The notes beneath the pieces are model-generated. The model did not search any database and was not told the DNA's origin. It saw nothing but the letters and a program-made list of their open reading frames with translations. A stretch of DNA of 6,766 nucleotides from an uncultured Porphyromonas sp. (GTDB lineage: Bacteria > Bacteroidota > Bacteroidia > Bacteroidales > Porphyromonadaceae): contig USJF01000071.1 in assembly GCA_900554935.1 (NCBI GenBank), positions 1 through 6,766 on the forward strand, given 5' to 3'. The position numbers and the translations under genes were made by a program. How positions within the stretch are numbered: position 1 is the first letter of the stretch; every line of letters starts with the position of its first letter. Positions 1 to 5,644 of the stretch are shown one piece after another.

Positions 1-992
1 ACGGCAGCATCATTGCAGGCCGAACCCTAGAGTTTAAACGCCGGCTAATCGAGGAAGAAGAAGAGGAGAGCGACTTTCTCTCCTCAGCGCTCATTGAATT
101 ACTCGGAGATACCCATTACCCTATTCAGGAGCTGATACTCGAGGAGCCTCCCACCTTCGGAGACTTCTCCCACTATACCATCACCCATCCCAAGCGTGGT
201 GAGAAACGAAAAGTACTTGATCTCAGTCTGCAAAACGTCACACAATATATGCGAGACAAGCATAAACAGGCCGAGAAGATGAATCCCGAGCAGAGAAATA
301 CACAGATCCTGCGAGAACTGATGAATGCGGTGGGCCTTCCCAAGCTACCCTACCATGTCGAGAGTTTCGATAACTCCAACATCCAAGGGAGCGATCCCGT
401 TGCCAGTTGTATCGTATTCAAAGGCGCCAAACCGAGCAAAAAGGATTATCGACTCTACAAGATAATAGGCGTCTCAGGCCCCGACGACTACGCCTCCATG
501 CACGAAGTAGTGACCAGACGATACCAGCGCCTAAAAGAAGAGGGGGCAGAGCTACCCGATCTCATCATCACCGACGGGGGGAAAGGTCAAATGGGCGTAG
601 TAAAAGCAGCCCTTCAGGAAGTAGGCGTAGAGATACCCGTGATGGGACTAGCCAAAGATGATAAGCACAATACCAATCAAGTACTATACGGAGATCCTCC
701 ACAAGTGGTAGGTATCATGCAGCGGAGCCAAGTATTTTATCTACTCGAGCGCATCCAGAACGAAGTACACCGCTTTGCCATCAACTTCCATCGAAAGCTC
801 AGAAGTCAGCGACAAACCCACTCCGAGCTGGACGAAATCTCAGGGATAGGGCCAGTGAATAAGCAGAAGCTCATCAAAGAGTTCAAGAGCGTCAGAAACA
901 TCAAAGAAGCCACACTAGAAGCCCTCCAAGACTGTATTGGCAAGGTAAAGGGCGAGGTAGTATACCAACATTTCAATAGCGACAACCAATGA
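1..992 (+). CDS. uvrC: UvrC, excinuclease ABC subunit C (3' part; N-terminus outside window)
   Basis: UvrC is the nuclease of UvrABC nucleotide excision repair and cuts the damaged strand on both sides of a lesion marked by UvrB. The frame is open from base 3, so about 329 C-terminal residues of a roughly 600-residue protein are present. The N-terminal GIY-YIG nuclease domain and the UVR motif lie upstream of the window. The RNase H-like domain that makes the 5' cut is complete. Its motif ESFDNSNIQG has the metal-binding Asp at 369-371, LIITDGGKGQ has the second Asp at 573-575, and NEVHRFAINFHRK has the catalytic His at 768-770. The tail (about 828-989) carries the DNA-binding helix-hairpin-helix segment, seen as ISGIGPVNKQKLIKEF. 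The stop overlaps the dtd start as ATGA. No frameshift or missing key residue was seen. Confidence 0.97.
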   Translation, partial: GSIIAGRTLEFKRRLIEEEEEESDFLSSALIELLGDTHYPIQELILEEPPTFGDFSHYTITHPKRGEKRKVLDLSLQNVTQYMRDKHKQAEKMNPEQRNTQILRELMNAVGLPKLPYHVESFDNSNIQGSDPVASCIVFKGAKPSKKDYRLYKIIGVSGPDDYASMHEVVTRRYQRLKEEGAELPDLIITDGGKGQMGVVKAALQEVGVEIPVMGLAKDDKHNTNQVLYGDPPQVVGIMQRSQVFYLLERIQNEVHRFAINFHRKLRSQRQTHSELDEISGIGPVNKQKLIKEFKSVRNIKEATLEALQDCIGKVKGEVVYQHFNSDNQ

Positions 993-1438
993 AAGTAGTA
1001 ATACAAAGAGTGACACACGCCAAAGTAGAAGTGCGGGGGACACTCATCAGCGAGATCGGCAAAGGGATGCTCATCCTCCATGGCGTAGAGGTAGGGGATA
1101 GCGAAGAAGACCTGCAGTATATCCTCAAAAAGAGCCTCAACCTCCGCATCTTTGACGATGCCAATGGCGTGATGAATGAGAGCATCCTACAGAAGGAGGG
1201 CGAGATCCTCTGCGTCTCCCAGTTCACCCTCCTTGCTGATACCCGCAAAGGCAATCGTCCTAGCTACATCAAGGCAGAGCGTCCAGAGCTCTCCTCCCCA
1301 ATGTATGATAAATTTTGCCAACTCCTAGCCCACAATTTGGGTAAACCAGTACAAAAGGGTATCTTTGGGGAAGATATGCAAGTGACGCTCCAAAATGATG
1401 GGCCCGTCACCATAATTATAGATAGTAAGAATAGATGA
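989..1438 (+). CDS. dtd: D-aminoacyl-tRNA deacylase (DTD)
   Basis: This cytosolic homodimeric enzyme hydrolyses D-amino acids, and glycine wrongly attached to tRNA(Ala), from tRNA, which keeps D-residues out of translation. At 149 residues it is the usual full length. It opens with the typical MKVVIQRVTHAKVEV strand. The two family signatures are present: SQFTLLADTRKGNRPSY, with SQFT at residues 77-80, and NDGPVTIIID at 136-145, whose Gly138-Pro139 pair is the chiral-proofreading cross-subunit motif. GIFGEDMQVTLQ before it is also typical. The ATG at 989 overlaps the uvrC stop (ATGA), and the stop overlaps the next start in the same way, so translation is probably coupled across all three genes. 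No promoter was seen in front of it. Confidence 0.97.
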   Translation: MKVVIQRVTHAKVEVRGTLISEIGKGMLILHGVEVGDSEEDLQYILKKSLNLRIFDDANGVMNESILQKEGEILCVSQFTLLADTRKGNRPSYIKAERPELSSPMYDKFCQLLAHNLGKPVQKGIFGEDMQVTLQNDGPVTIIIDSKNR

Positions 1439-1779
1439 ATAGCCCCACACTGAGAGAGCTACAGAGCACCGTCGATACTTGGATCAAAGAGTACGGCGTT
1501 CGCTACTTCGATCCACTCACCAATATGGCCATTCTCACCGAGGAGGTGGGAGAGGTAGCTCGTGTGATGGCACGCCTCTACGGGGAGCAGAGCCAGAAGT
1601 CCGGCGAAGAAATTACTCAGGAGCATCTCGCCGATGAATTAGCCGACCTCCTTTGGGTCGTCTCCTGTATTGCCAATCAGACTGGCTGTGATCTTACAGA
1701 GGCTATTAAAAAGAATATAGAGAAGAAGAGTCAACGCGACCGAAATAGACATATTAATAATAACAAGCTATATAAGTAA
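1435..1779 (+). CDS. MazG-like nucleotide pyrophosphohydrolase
   Basis: This is a small all-alpha NTP pyrophosphohydrolase of the MazG/dUTPase-like superfamily, which splits NTPs or dNTPs into NMP and pyrophosphate. The 114-residue length fits a single-domain member rather than the two-domain MazG of E. coli. The Mg-binding motifs are seen as EEVGE at residues 36-40 and DELAD at 67-71, each at the end of a predicted helix. The basic tail with RDRNRHI is, as I recall, typical of the Bacteroidetes version that sits beside dtd. The exact substrate cannot be read from sequence; a house-cleaning role on damaged or non-canonical nucleotides is an inference from the family and from its place between dtd and deoC. 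The start overlaps the dtd stop (ATGA); deoC follows after 6 bases. Confidence 0.93.
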   Translation: MNSPTLRELQSTVDTWIKEYGVRYFDPLTNMAILTEEVGEVARVMARLYGEQSQKSGEEITQEHLADELADLLWVVSCIANQTGCDLTEAIKKNIEKKSQRDRNRHINNNKLYK

Positions 1780-1785
1780 AGTTTT

Positions 1786-2685
1786 ATGACATCAGACAAT
1801 CAACAGCCACACAAGCATGTAGGTAAGAGCAAGTTTGAAGAGGCATTTTCAGTATTTGCACCAGTGCAGAAAGAAGAAGAGATCCAGTCCGAGATAAAAA
1901 AATTGATCGATACACACTACGATGCACTCAATAACCATGATACCATCAGCTTCCTCCATAGCACCATAGACCTCACGTCTCTTGGTTCAGAGGATAATAC
2001 CGATCAAATATACAACTTCGTCAAGAGCGTCAACGACCTCGACGATACCAACCCCACCATTCCACCCGTGGCAAGCATCTGCGTCTATCCCAACTTCGCC
2101 AAGACCGTCAAAGAGAGCCTAATGGTAGAGGATGTGCACGTTTGTTGCGTATCAGGAGGCTTCCCCAGCTCACAGACCTTCCAGGAGGTTAAAGTAGCAG
2201 AGACCTCCCTTGCCCTTGCTGATGGTGCCGACGAGATTGATATCGTGCTGCATCTCGGCAACTTCATAAGCGGAGACTACCAAGCCGTTACCGACGAGAT
2301 CGAGGAGCTACGGGAAGTGACCAAAGGCAAGGTCCTCAAAGTAATCCTCGAGACAGGCGCACTAAAAACCCCAGAGAGCATCCAGAGAGCCAGCATATTG
2401 GCCCTCTTCTCAGGTGCCGACTTCATCAAGACCTCCACTGGTAAGGGCTATCCAGGGGCGTCGCTAGAGGCAGCCTATGTGATGTGCCAAGTGCTCAAGC
2501 AGTACCACGAAAAGTATGGCGTGAAGCGAGGCTTCAAAGTCTCTGGCGGAGTACGTACCACTGAGGATGCCATCAAGTATCTCTGCATCGTGAAAGGCGT
2601 GCTTGGTAAAGAGTGGATGACCAACAAGCTATTCCGCATCGGTGCAAGTTCGCTCGAAGGCGACCTGCTCAAGCACTTGAAGTAA
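1786..2685 (+). CDS. deoC: Deoxyribose-phosphate aldolase
   Basis: DeoC cleaves 2-deoxyribose 5-phosphate to glyceraldehyde 3-phosphate and acetaldehyde in deoxynucleoside catabolism. It is a cytosolic class I aldolase with a TIM barrel. Residues expected at the active site are all present: Asp152 in ADEIDIV, the Schiff-base Lys215 in DFIKTSTGKGYPGAS, and the second Lys251 in GFKVSGGVRTTEDA. LKVILETGAL at 184-193 is also typical. The protein has 299 residues, longer than the roughly 220-residue short form. The extra length is a polar N-terminal stretch (residues 1-50) and a short tail after the GGVRT motif, as in other long bacterial forms. The start at 1786 lies 6 bases after the preceding stop; no strong Shine-Dalgarno sequence is visible, which is usual in this phylum. 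Confidence 0.96.
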   Translation: MTSDNQQPHKHVGKSKFEEAFSVFAPVQKEEEIQSEIKKLIDTHYDALNNHDTISFLHSTIDLTSLGSEDNTDQIYNFVKSVNDLDDTNPTIPPVASICVYPNFAKTVKESLMVEDVHVCCVSGGFPSSQTFQEVKVAETSLALADGADEIDIVLHLGNFISGDYQAVTDEIEELREVTKGKVLKVILETGALKTPESIQRASILALFSGADFIKTSTGKGYPGASLEAAYVMCQVLKQYHEKYGVKRGFKVSGGVRTTEDAIKYLCIVKGVLGKEWMTNKLFRIGASSLEGDLLKHLK

Positions 2686-2701
2686 CCCAAGTCCTCGCCC
2701 A

Positions 2702-3907
2702 ATGGCTCTGCCACTGCCACCGCTCAGCTTTCCGAGCCAACTCCAAGTAGAGTTGCCCTATAGCAAGAGTGTCGCTGCTAGGCAGATCTTAAGGCATTAT
2801 CTCAAGCACCAGTCCCTTTCGGACCTTATCGGTTCGGGAGCGACTGGTGCTCTGTTTTGCGACGACCTAAAGGTACTCTGCGATGCCGTAACCCAATTGT
2901 CACAGCGACGAGAGCAGACCGATTGCGACATCCAATGTGGCGAAAGTGGCACCGCCATTCGCTTCCTAATCATCACCTCACTCTTCCAACCGGGCGTCAC
3001 CAAACTCCTCGGTTCGCCACGTTTGATAGAGCGTATTTCTAGGGACGACCTCAGCTTTATCACACAGCTAGGCGGGAGCTACCACCTATCGGTAGCAGAT
3101 GGTTACCTACTGATTACACCCCCCAAAGAGGTCACCTCCACCACCCTCACCAGTCACTGGGCCAGTAGCCAGTACCTCTCAGCTATTGAGCTCTCCAACG
3201 AAGCCTATGGCACAGAGATAGCCTACCACTTCCCGCCCGATAGTCCCTCCTACTCCTACCTACAGCTCACCAAGGCACTACTTTCCAGATCGAGTAATTC
3301 CTCCTTAGAGTGCGATTGGAGTGCAGCCTCATTTTGGTACCAGTTACTTGCCACCCATCCTCAGATCGAGCAGATCACCTTCCCTGCGCTGAGCTTAGAG
3401 AGTGCCCAGCCCGATAGAGCGGTAGCCCAATTGTATCGCCCCTTTGGCATTGAGACAAAGGAGAGTGGTGATGGCGTGCAGATCAATAGGATAGGGCCTT
3501 GCCAGAGCCAGCGTATAGAGATAGATCTTTCGCAAAACCTCGATCTATTCCTCCCTATTGTCCTTACAGCGGTAGCCCTTGATATTCCTTTCGAGATCAC
3601 TGGTATCCAATTGCTACGAAATAAAGAGAGCGACCGAATCACCTCATTTATCGAAAATATCCAGCCCTATGGGGTGATTGGTATTGAGATTACAGATGAT
3701 CGCATTATCTGGAGAGGTACACGAACCATTGGGGCGAAAGAGGTAGTGATTCATCCGCACAACGACCACAGAGTGGCGATGGCCTTTGCAGTTTGGGGAA
3801 GTAGCCAAAGCGATATCCAGACAACCATCCTCACCCCCAAGGTGGTCAGCAAAAGCTACCCCTCCTTTTTCGACGACCTGTTGTGCCATCACAGAATAGT
3901 GAAATGA
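2702..3907 (+). CDS. aroA: 3-phosphoshikimate 1-carboxyvinyltransferase (EPSP synthase)
   Basis: This is step six of the shikimate pathway: it joins phosphoenolpyruvate to shikimate 3-phosphate, giving EPSP for chorismate and aromatic amino acids. Motifs run in the right order: LPYSKSVAAR (residues 18-27, Lys22 and Arg27 as in E. coli), GESGTAIRFL (80-89), SSQYLSA (155-161), DWSAASFWYQ (205-214), Asp281, NKESDR (307-312, Glu309), DHRVAMAF (355-362) and SKSYPSFF (383-390, Lys384). The 401 residues are slightly short for the family. The sequence is divergent: the first motif has Tyr20 and Ala25-Ala26 where LPGSKSxSNR is usual, and the usual R-P pair near residue 111 is R-I. Every residue I would call essential is kept, so it is probably active. 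It starts 16 bases after deoC with no visible promoter. Confidence 0.93.
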   Translation: MALPLPPLSFPSQLQVELPYSKSVAARQILRHYLKHQSLSDLIGSGATGALFCDDLKVLCDAVTQLSQRREQTDCDIQCGESGTAIRFLIITSLFQPGVTKLLGSPRLIERISRDDLSFITQLGGSYHLSVADGYLLITPPKEVTSTTLTSHWASSQYLSAIELSNEAYGTEIAYHFPPDSPSYSYLQLTKALLSRSSNSSLECDWSAASFWYQLLATHPQIEQITFPALSLESAQPDRAVAQLYRPFGIETKESGDGVQINRIGPCQSQRIEIDLSQNLDLFLPIVLTAVALDIPFEITGIQLLRNKESDRITSFIENIQPYGVIGIEITDDRIIWRGTRTIGAKEVVIHPHNDHRVAMAFAVWGSSQSDIQTTILTPKVVSKSYPSFFDDLLCHHRIVK

Positions 3908-3948
3908 CAAAAAAAGAGATATCCAAAACAAATCCTTTAGAGAAATGA
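3904..3948 (+). CDS. Possible 14-codon mini-ORF bridging aroA and the small membrane protein
   Basis: This is a very short reading frame, MTKKEISKTNPLEK. Its ATG overlaps the aroA stop as ATGA, and its own stop overlaps the next start as ATGA. It could be translated by ribosomes re-initiating after aroA and could pass them on to the membrane protein. It may instead be chance, or the leftover 5' end of a longer gene that suffered a frameshift. No function is recognised. The main support is the double overlap; the size gives no statistical support by itself. Confidence 0.25.
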   Translation: MTKKEISKTNPLEK

Positions 3949-4127
3949 CCTGTAAACAATTGCTATTTGCGTGCATATACTCCATTGTGACCTCTGTAAT
4001 AGGAGTATTGCTTATGAGTGTATTGTATGATGTGAAAATGAAATTTAGCTATGTAATTATTCTTACCGGGTGGTTCTTCTTAATGAGCGTCTTCTTCTTG
4101 TACATAAAGTCTAAGTCGAAAAAATAA
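3945..4127 (+). CDS. Small two-helix membrane protein of unknown function
   Basis: I do not recognise this 60-residue protein. Two hydrophobic segments are visible, at about residues 5-27 and 34-54. A short charged turn (YDVKMK) separates them and a basic tail KSKSKK follows. This predicts an inner-membrane hairpin with both ends in the cytoplasm. The start at 3945 overlaps the stop of the preceding 14-codon mini-ORF. The frame is open upstream to 3903 but holds no other ATG, GTG or TTG. The base composition is more AT-rich than aroA, which may mean faster evolution or a separate origin. It is the last gene before the intergenic repeat cluster. Being a real gene is supported by the clean hydrophobic pattern and tight spacing, not by homology. 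Confidence 0.5.
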   Translation: MTCKQLLFACIYSIVTSVIGVLLMSVLYDVKMKFSYVIILTGWFFLMSVFFLYIKSKSKK

Positions 4128-4151
4128 AATGAGTAGAGCCCAACTCTCCCC

Positions 4152-4232
4152 GCTCTTCCCATTATACACCCCCCTGTGGGTCGGACAGCCATTGAGTGTA
4201 ATTCTGGAATAGGTTGTCCGACCCACAAGGGG
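4152..4232. repeat. Intergenic palindromic repeat, hairpin A (REP-like)
   Basis: TGTGGGTCGGACA (4175-4187) and its exact reverse complement (4215-4227) form a 13-bp stem. It extends outward into CCCC/GGGG with one bulge and inward by a few pairs, with about 21 bases between the arms. The left edge GCTCTTCCCATTATAC (4152-4167) recurs exactly at 5290-5305, again followed by a C-run and GGGTCGGA. A shared edge plus palindrome at two intergenic sites is what a dispersed repeat family would look like. The name REP-like is descriptive only. Confidence 0.7.
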
Positions 4233-4299
4233 TCGTAGGTTTTGGTCGCCCTATTTCCCCCATTCATCTGCTCTGCGAGCCTCGAATGTGGGCTACGAC
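4232..4299. repeat. Intergenic palindromic repeat, nested hairpin B
   Basis: Three inverted pairs are nested around one centre. The outer pair is GTCGTAG (4232-4238) with CTACGAC (4293-4299). The middle pair is CCCCCATTC (4257-4265) with GAATGTGGG (4284-4292), with one mismatch. The inner pair is GCTC (4270-4273) with GAGC (4277-4280) around a TGC loop. It directly abuts hairpin A and is probably part of the same element. It has no open reading frame of note. Confidence 0.6.
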
Positions 4300-4305
4300 A
4301 AATCC

Positions 4306-4326
4306 GACCTCTCCGAGGTCCTTTTA
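4306..4326 (+). terminator. Candidate intrinsic terminator after the uvrC-aroA operon (hairpin C)
   Basis: GACCTC-TCC-GAGGTC (4306-4320) is a perfect 6-bp GC-rich stem with a 3-base loop, followed by CTTTTAG. It lies about 180 bases after the last gene of the operon and next to the palindromic repeats, so it may belong to the repeat element rather than be a dedicated terminator. The T-tract is short. Confidence 0.4.
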
Positions 4327-4568
4327 GTCACGGTGCCTTGATTATCAAGAAAAATCCCAAGGAGTTGCATATACACGATGGCGTGTGGATATCATAGTGA
4401 AAAGGGGGCAAAAGATGAGATGTAGCTCAAGTGCCTATCAAAGCAATCGCTGAGATCGGGTCGCAGTTTTACTTCAATTACCGTTTGATTGTAACACTCT
4501 TTACACGCCTGTTTTGGGAGAGTTAATATTAGATTTCTCATTACAGAAGTATGACTAACCCATCATAT

Positions 4569-4607
4569 CAAAAGAGACGCACTCTCCAATGAGGAAAGTA
4601 CGTCTCT
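4569..4607 (-). terminator. Intrinsic terminator of dps
   Basis: The 35 bases at 4573-4607 fold on the minus strand into a 15-bp stem with a 5-base TCATT loop. The arms begin AGAGACGTACTTTCC and end GGAGAGTGCGTCTCT, with two G-T wobbles as the only non-Watson-Crick pairs. TTTTG follows on the minus strand. It lies about 50 bases past the dps stop. The T-tract is on the minus-strand side only, so it serves dps. Confidence 0.8.
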
Positions 4608-4654
4608 GATTGCTTATATTTCGAGAGTCTTGCTCTCTACTTCTCTTCGTCGCC

Positions 4655-5128
4655 TTACTTTGTGAGTGCAGTGAACATCCAAGTAGTCTTTTCGCGAGCG
4701 GTGAGGTGTCCAGTGATAAGGTCATTTGTAGTCACGTCACCGATTTCATCTGAAAGTGCGATGATTTCTCTTTCCTGCTCGATGAGGATCTTGAAAGCAT
4801 CCAGTAGGTGCTTAATGATCTTCTTGTCGTCCTTCACTACCTCTGTTTCCTTGATAGTAGCACTCTTTTCAATATCGCTGAATATGCGTACGGGCGTGCC
4901 ATCTAGCATTAGAATGCGCTCTGCCACAGCATCAATCTGCTCAAATGCTTCATCGTAGAGCTCTTCTAGCTTTGCGTGCATGCCAAAGAAATTGATGCCT
5001 TCTATATGCCAGTGGAAACCACGAAGGTTTGAGTAGTGTACATGAAGATTAGCGAGGTAGCCATTCAGAGCCTTCACCATCTTCTTTGCATTTTCTTCCT
5101 TTATCCCGGTTGTGTCAATTACGTTCAT
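4655..5128 (-). CDS. dps: Dps/ferritin-like iron-storage and DNA-protection protein
   Basis: Dps forms a dodecameric shell that oxidises Fe(II), preferentially with hydrogen peroxide, and stores the iron, protecting DNA and cell from Fenton chemistry. In oral anaerobes of this group it is part of the oxidative stress response. The 157-residue length is normal. The inter-subunit ferroxidase ligands are visible and keep the family spacing: His39 in GFHWHIEG, His51 in GMHAKLEELY, Asp66 and Glu70 in EQIDAVAER; Glu55 stands at a position that is Asp in Listeria Dps. The N-terminus is short, without the lysine-rich DNA-binding tail of E. coli Dps, so direct DNA binding is uncertain. The gene stands alone, with its own promoter, ribosome binding site and terminator. 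A peroxide regulator such as OxyR is plausible from the family, but I cannot identify an operator. Confidence 0.95.
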   Translation of the reverse strand: MNVIDTTGIKEENAKKMVKALNGYLANLHVHYSNLRGFHWHIEGINFFGMHAKLEELYDEAFEQIDAVAERILMLDGTPVRIFSDIEKSATIKETEVVKDDKKIIKHLLDAFKILIEQEREIIALSDEIGDVTTNDLITGHLTAREKTTWMFTALTK

Positions 5129-5135
5129 GTTTTAA

Positions 5136-5141
5136 TCTCCT
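5136..5141 (-). promoter_or_regulatory. Shine-Dalgarno site of dps
   Basis: On the minus strand AGGAGA lies 7 bases before the dps ATG. This is a strong site for a phylum where most genes have weak or no Shine-Dalgarno sequence. It fixes the start at 5128 and fits a highly expressed protein. Confidence 0.7.
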
Positions 5142-5166
5142 ATAATCTTAACGTTTTAAATTTCTG

Positions 5167-5219
5167 AGGTTTCACCTTGGTATGCTTGCAAGTATTCTTA
5201 GAAATAAAGGTGTGGACCT
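5167..5219 (-). promoter_or_regulatory. Possible hairpin in the dps 5' leader
   Basis: CACCTT (5173-5178) pairs with AAGGTG (5207-5212), and outside it AGGT (5167-5170) pairs with ACCT (5216-5219), with a small internal loop between. The loop contains the palindrome CTTGCAAG (5184-5191). It lies inside the leader of roughly 115 bases expected from the promoter. It could be an RNA structure or a protein site, or chance; only modest stability is expected. Confidence 0.35.
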
Positions 5220-5251
5220 CTCTTTTTTACTTTTATCTTTTTCTTGCAATG

Positions 5252-5283
5252 TAAAGATACGAAAAAGATTGCAGATATGCAAA
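5252..5283 (-). promoter_or_regulatory. Bacteroidetes-type promoter of dps
   Basis: On the minus strand TTTG (5280-5283) is followed after 20 bases by TATCTTTA (5252-5259). The Bacteroidetes primary sigma factor consensus is TTTG, 19-21 bases, TAnnTTTG, so only the last base differs. Transcription would start near 5245-5248 and give a leader of about 115-120 bases. Confidence 0.7.
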
Positions 5284-5289
5284 TTTTCT

Positions 5290-5328
5290 GCTCTTCCCAT
5301 TATACCCCCGCAACCCTTGCGGGTCGGA
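5290..5328. repeat. Short second copy of the intergenic palindromic repeat
   Basis: GCTCTTCCCATTATAC (5290-5305) is identical to 4152-4167. A perfect hairpin CCCGCAA-CCC-TTGCGGG (5307-5323) follows, and the copy ends in GGGTCGGA (5321-5328), as in the first arm of hairpin A. The rest of the larger element is absent here. Both copies point the same way and bracket dps. Confidence 0.65.
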
Positions 5329-5399
5329 TAAATGGTAAGGTATAGGCTATTCGTGGGGCCTTTATAACGTGCTGTAATTCAATACTGTATACAATCGGT

Positions 5400-5514
5400 T
5401 TGTCGAGTTTGTAACTAAGCGATTGTCGAGTTTGTAACTAAGCGATTGTCGAGTTTGTAACTAAGCGATCGTGGAGTTTCGAACTGAGTGATCGTGGAGT
5501 TTCGAACTCGATGA
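5400..5514. repeat. 23-bp tandem repeat (minisatellite), five units
   Basis: Five head-to-tail units of exactly 23 bp start at 5400, 5423, 5446, 5469 and 5492. Units 1-3 are identical and contain GTCGAGTTTGTAACTAAGC. Unit 4 differs from them at 6 positions and contains GTGGAGTTTCGAACTGAG. Unit 5 differs from unit 4 at 3 neighbouring positions. The core GAGTTTCGAACTC in unit 5 is nearly palindromic. There is no unique spacer between units, so this is not a CRISPR. I recall 23-bp minisatellites inside MITE-like BrickBuilt elements of Porphyromonas gingivalis; I could not find convincing terminal inverted repeats here. Confidence 0.92.
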
Positions 5515-5594
5515 TTGCTTTGTTCTCTACATAGGGTGCAAATCCCTTATGACCTTCTGTGAAGCGTCGGGCAACTTATCAATTCAGTGCGATG

Positions 5595-5626
5595 TTTGTC
5601 TATTGGTGTGGAAATGGGTATTTTTG
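5595..5626 (+). promoter_or_regulatory. Bacteroidetes-type promoter of the tsaE operon
   Basis: TTTG (5595-5598), a spacer of 20 bases, and TATTTTTG (5619-5626) match the TTTG, 19-21 bases, TAnnTTTG consensus in full. The transcript would begin around 5632-5635, which leaves a short leader before the ATG at 5649 and excludes the upstream GTG at 5559 as start. It lies 80 bases past the last tandem unit. Confidence 0.75.
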
Positions 5627-5639
5627 TTTGATAATAATG

Positions 5640-5644
5640 AAGGA
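5640..5644 (+). promoter_or_regulatory. Likely ribosome binding site of tsaE
   Basis: AAGGA ends 4 bases before the ATG at 5649. The spacing is short but supports that ATG over the in-frame ATG at 5637, which would sit almost at the predicted transcript start. Confidence 0.4.

Larger units (their letters stand above)
4128..4654. other. Convergent intergenic region between the small membrane protein gene and dps
   Basis: About 530 bases without a convincing gene. The first part (4152-4326) is a cluster of palindromic repeats, and the end (4569-4607) holds the dps terminator; both are listed separately. The stretch 4327-4568 has no motif I can name beyond short hairpins: CTTGAT-T-ATCAAG at 4337-4349 and ACACG-ATGG-CGTGT at 4373-4386. 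Frames in it are broken by stops and give no recognisable protein. It may be decayed sequence. Confidence 0.6.

Noticed and set aside
806..1254. Two minus-strand frames over the uvrC end and dtd
   Set aside because: They are shadows of strongly supported genes on the other strand, with no recognisable motif.
2475..3063. Minus-strand frames over deoC and aroA, and a plus-strand alternative frame inside aroA
   Set aside because: They overlap well-identified coding sequence and show low-complexity Ser/Arg-rich translations typical of out-of-frame reading.
4049..4267. Minus-strand frame of 72 codons across the palindromic repeats
   Set aside because: It translates the hairpin repeat and the antisense of the small membrane protein gene; it has no recognisable domain and is typical of false calls on repeats.
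4662..4958. Plus-strand frame of 98 codons antisense to dps
   Set aside because: Ser-rich antisense translation of a clearly identified gene; no promoter or ribosome binding site supports it.
5400..5514. Possible CRISPR array
   Set aside because: The units are 23 bp and directly abut with no unique spacers, and no cas gene is present.
5331..5594. Terminal inverted repeats of a MITE around the 23-bp units
   Set aside because: Comparing the two flanks by eye gave only weak, gapped similarity (around 5370-5385 and 5577-5592), not enough to define element ends.
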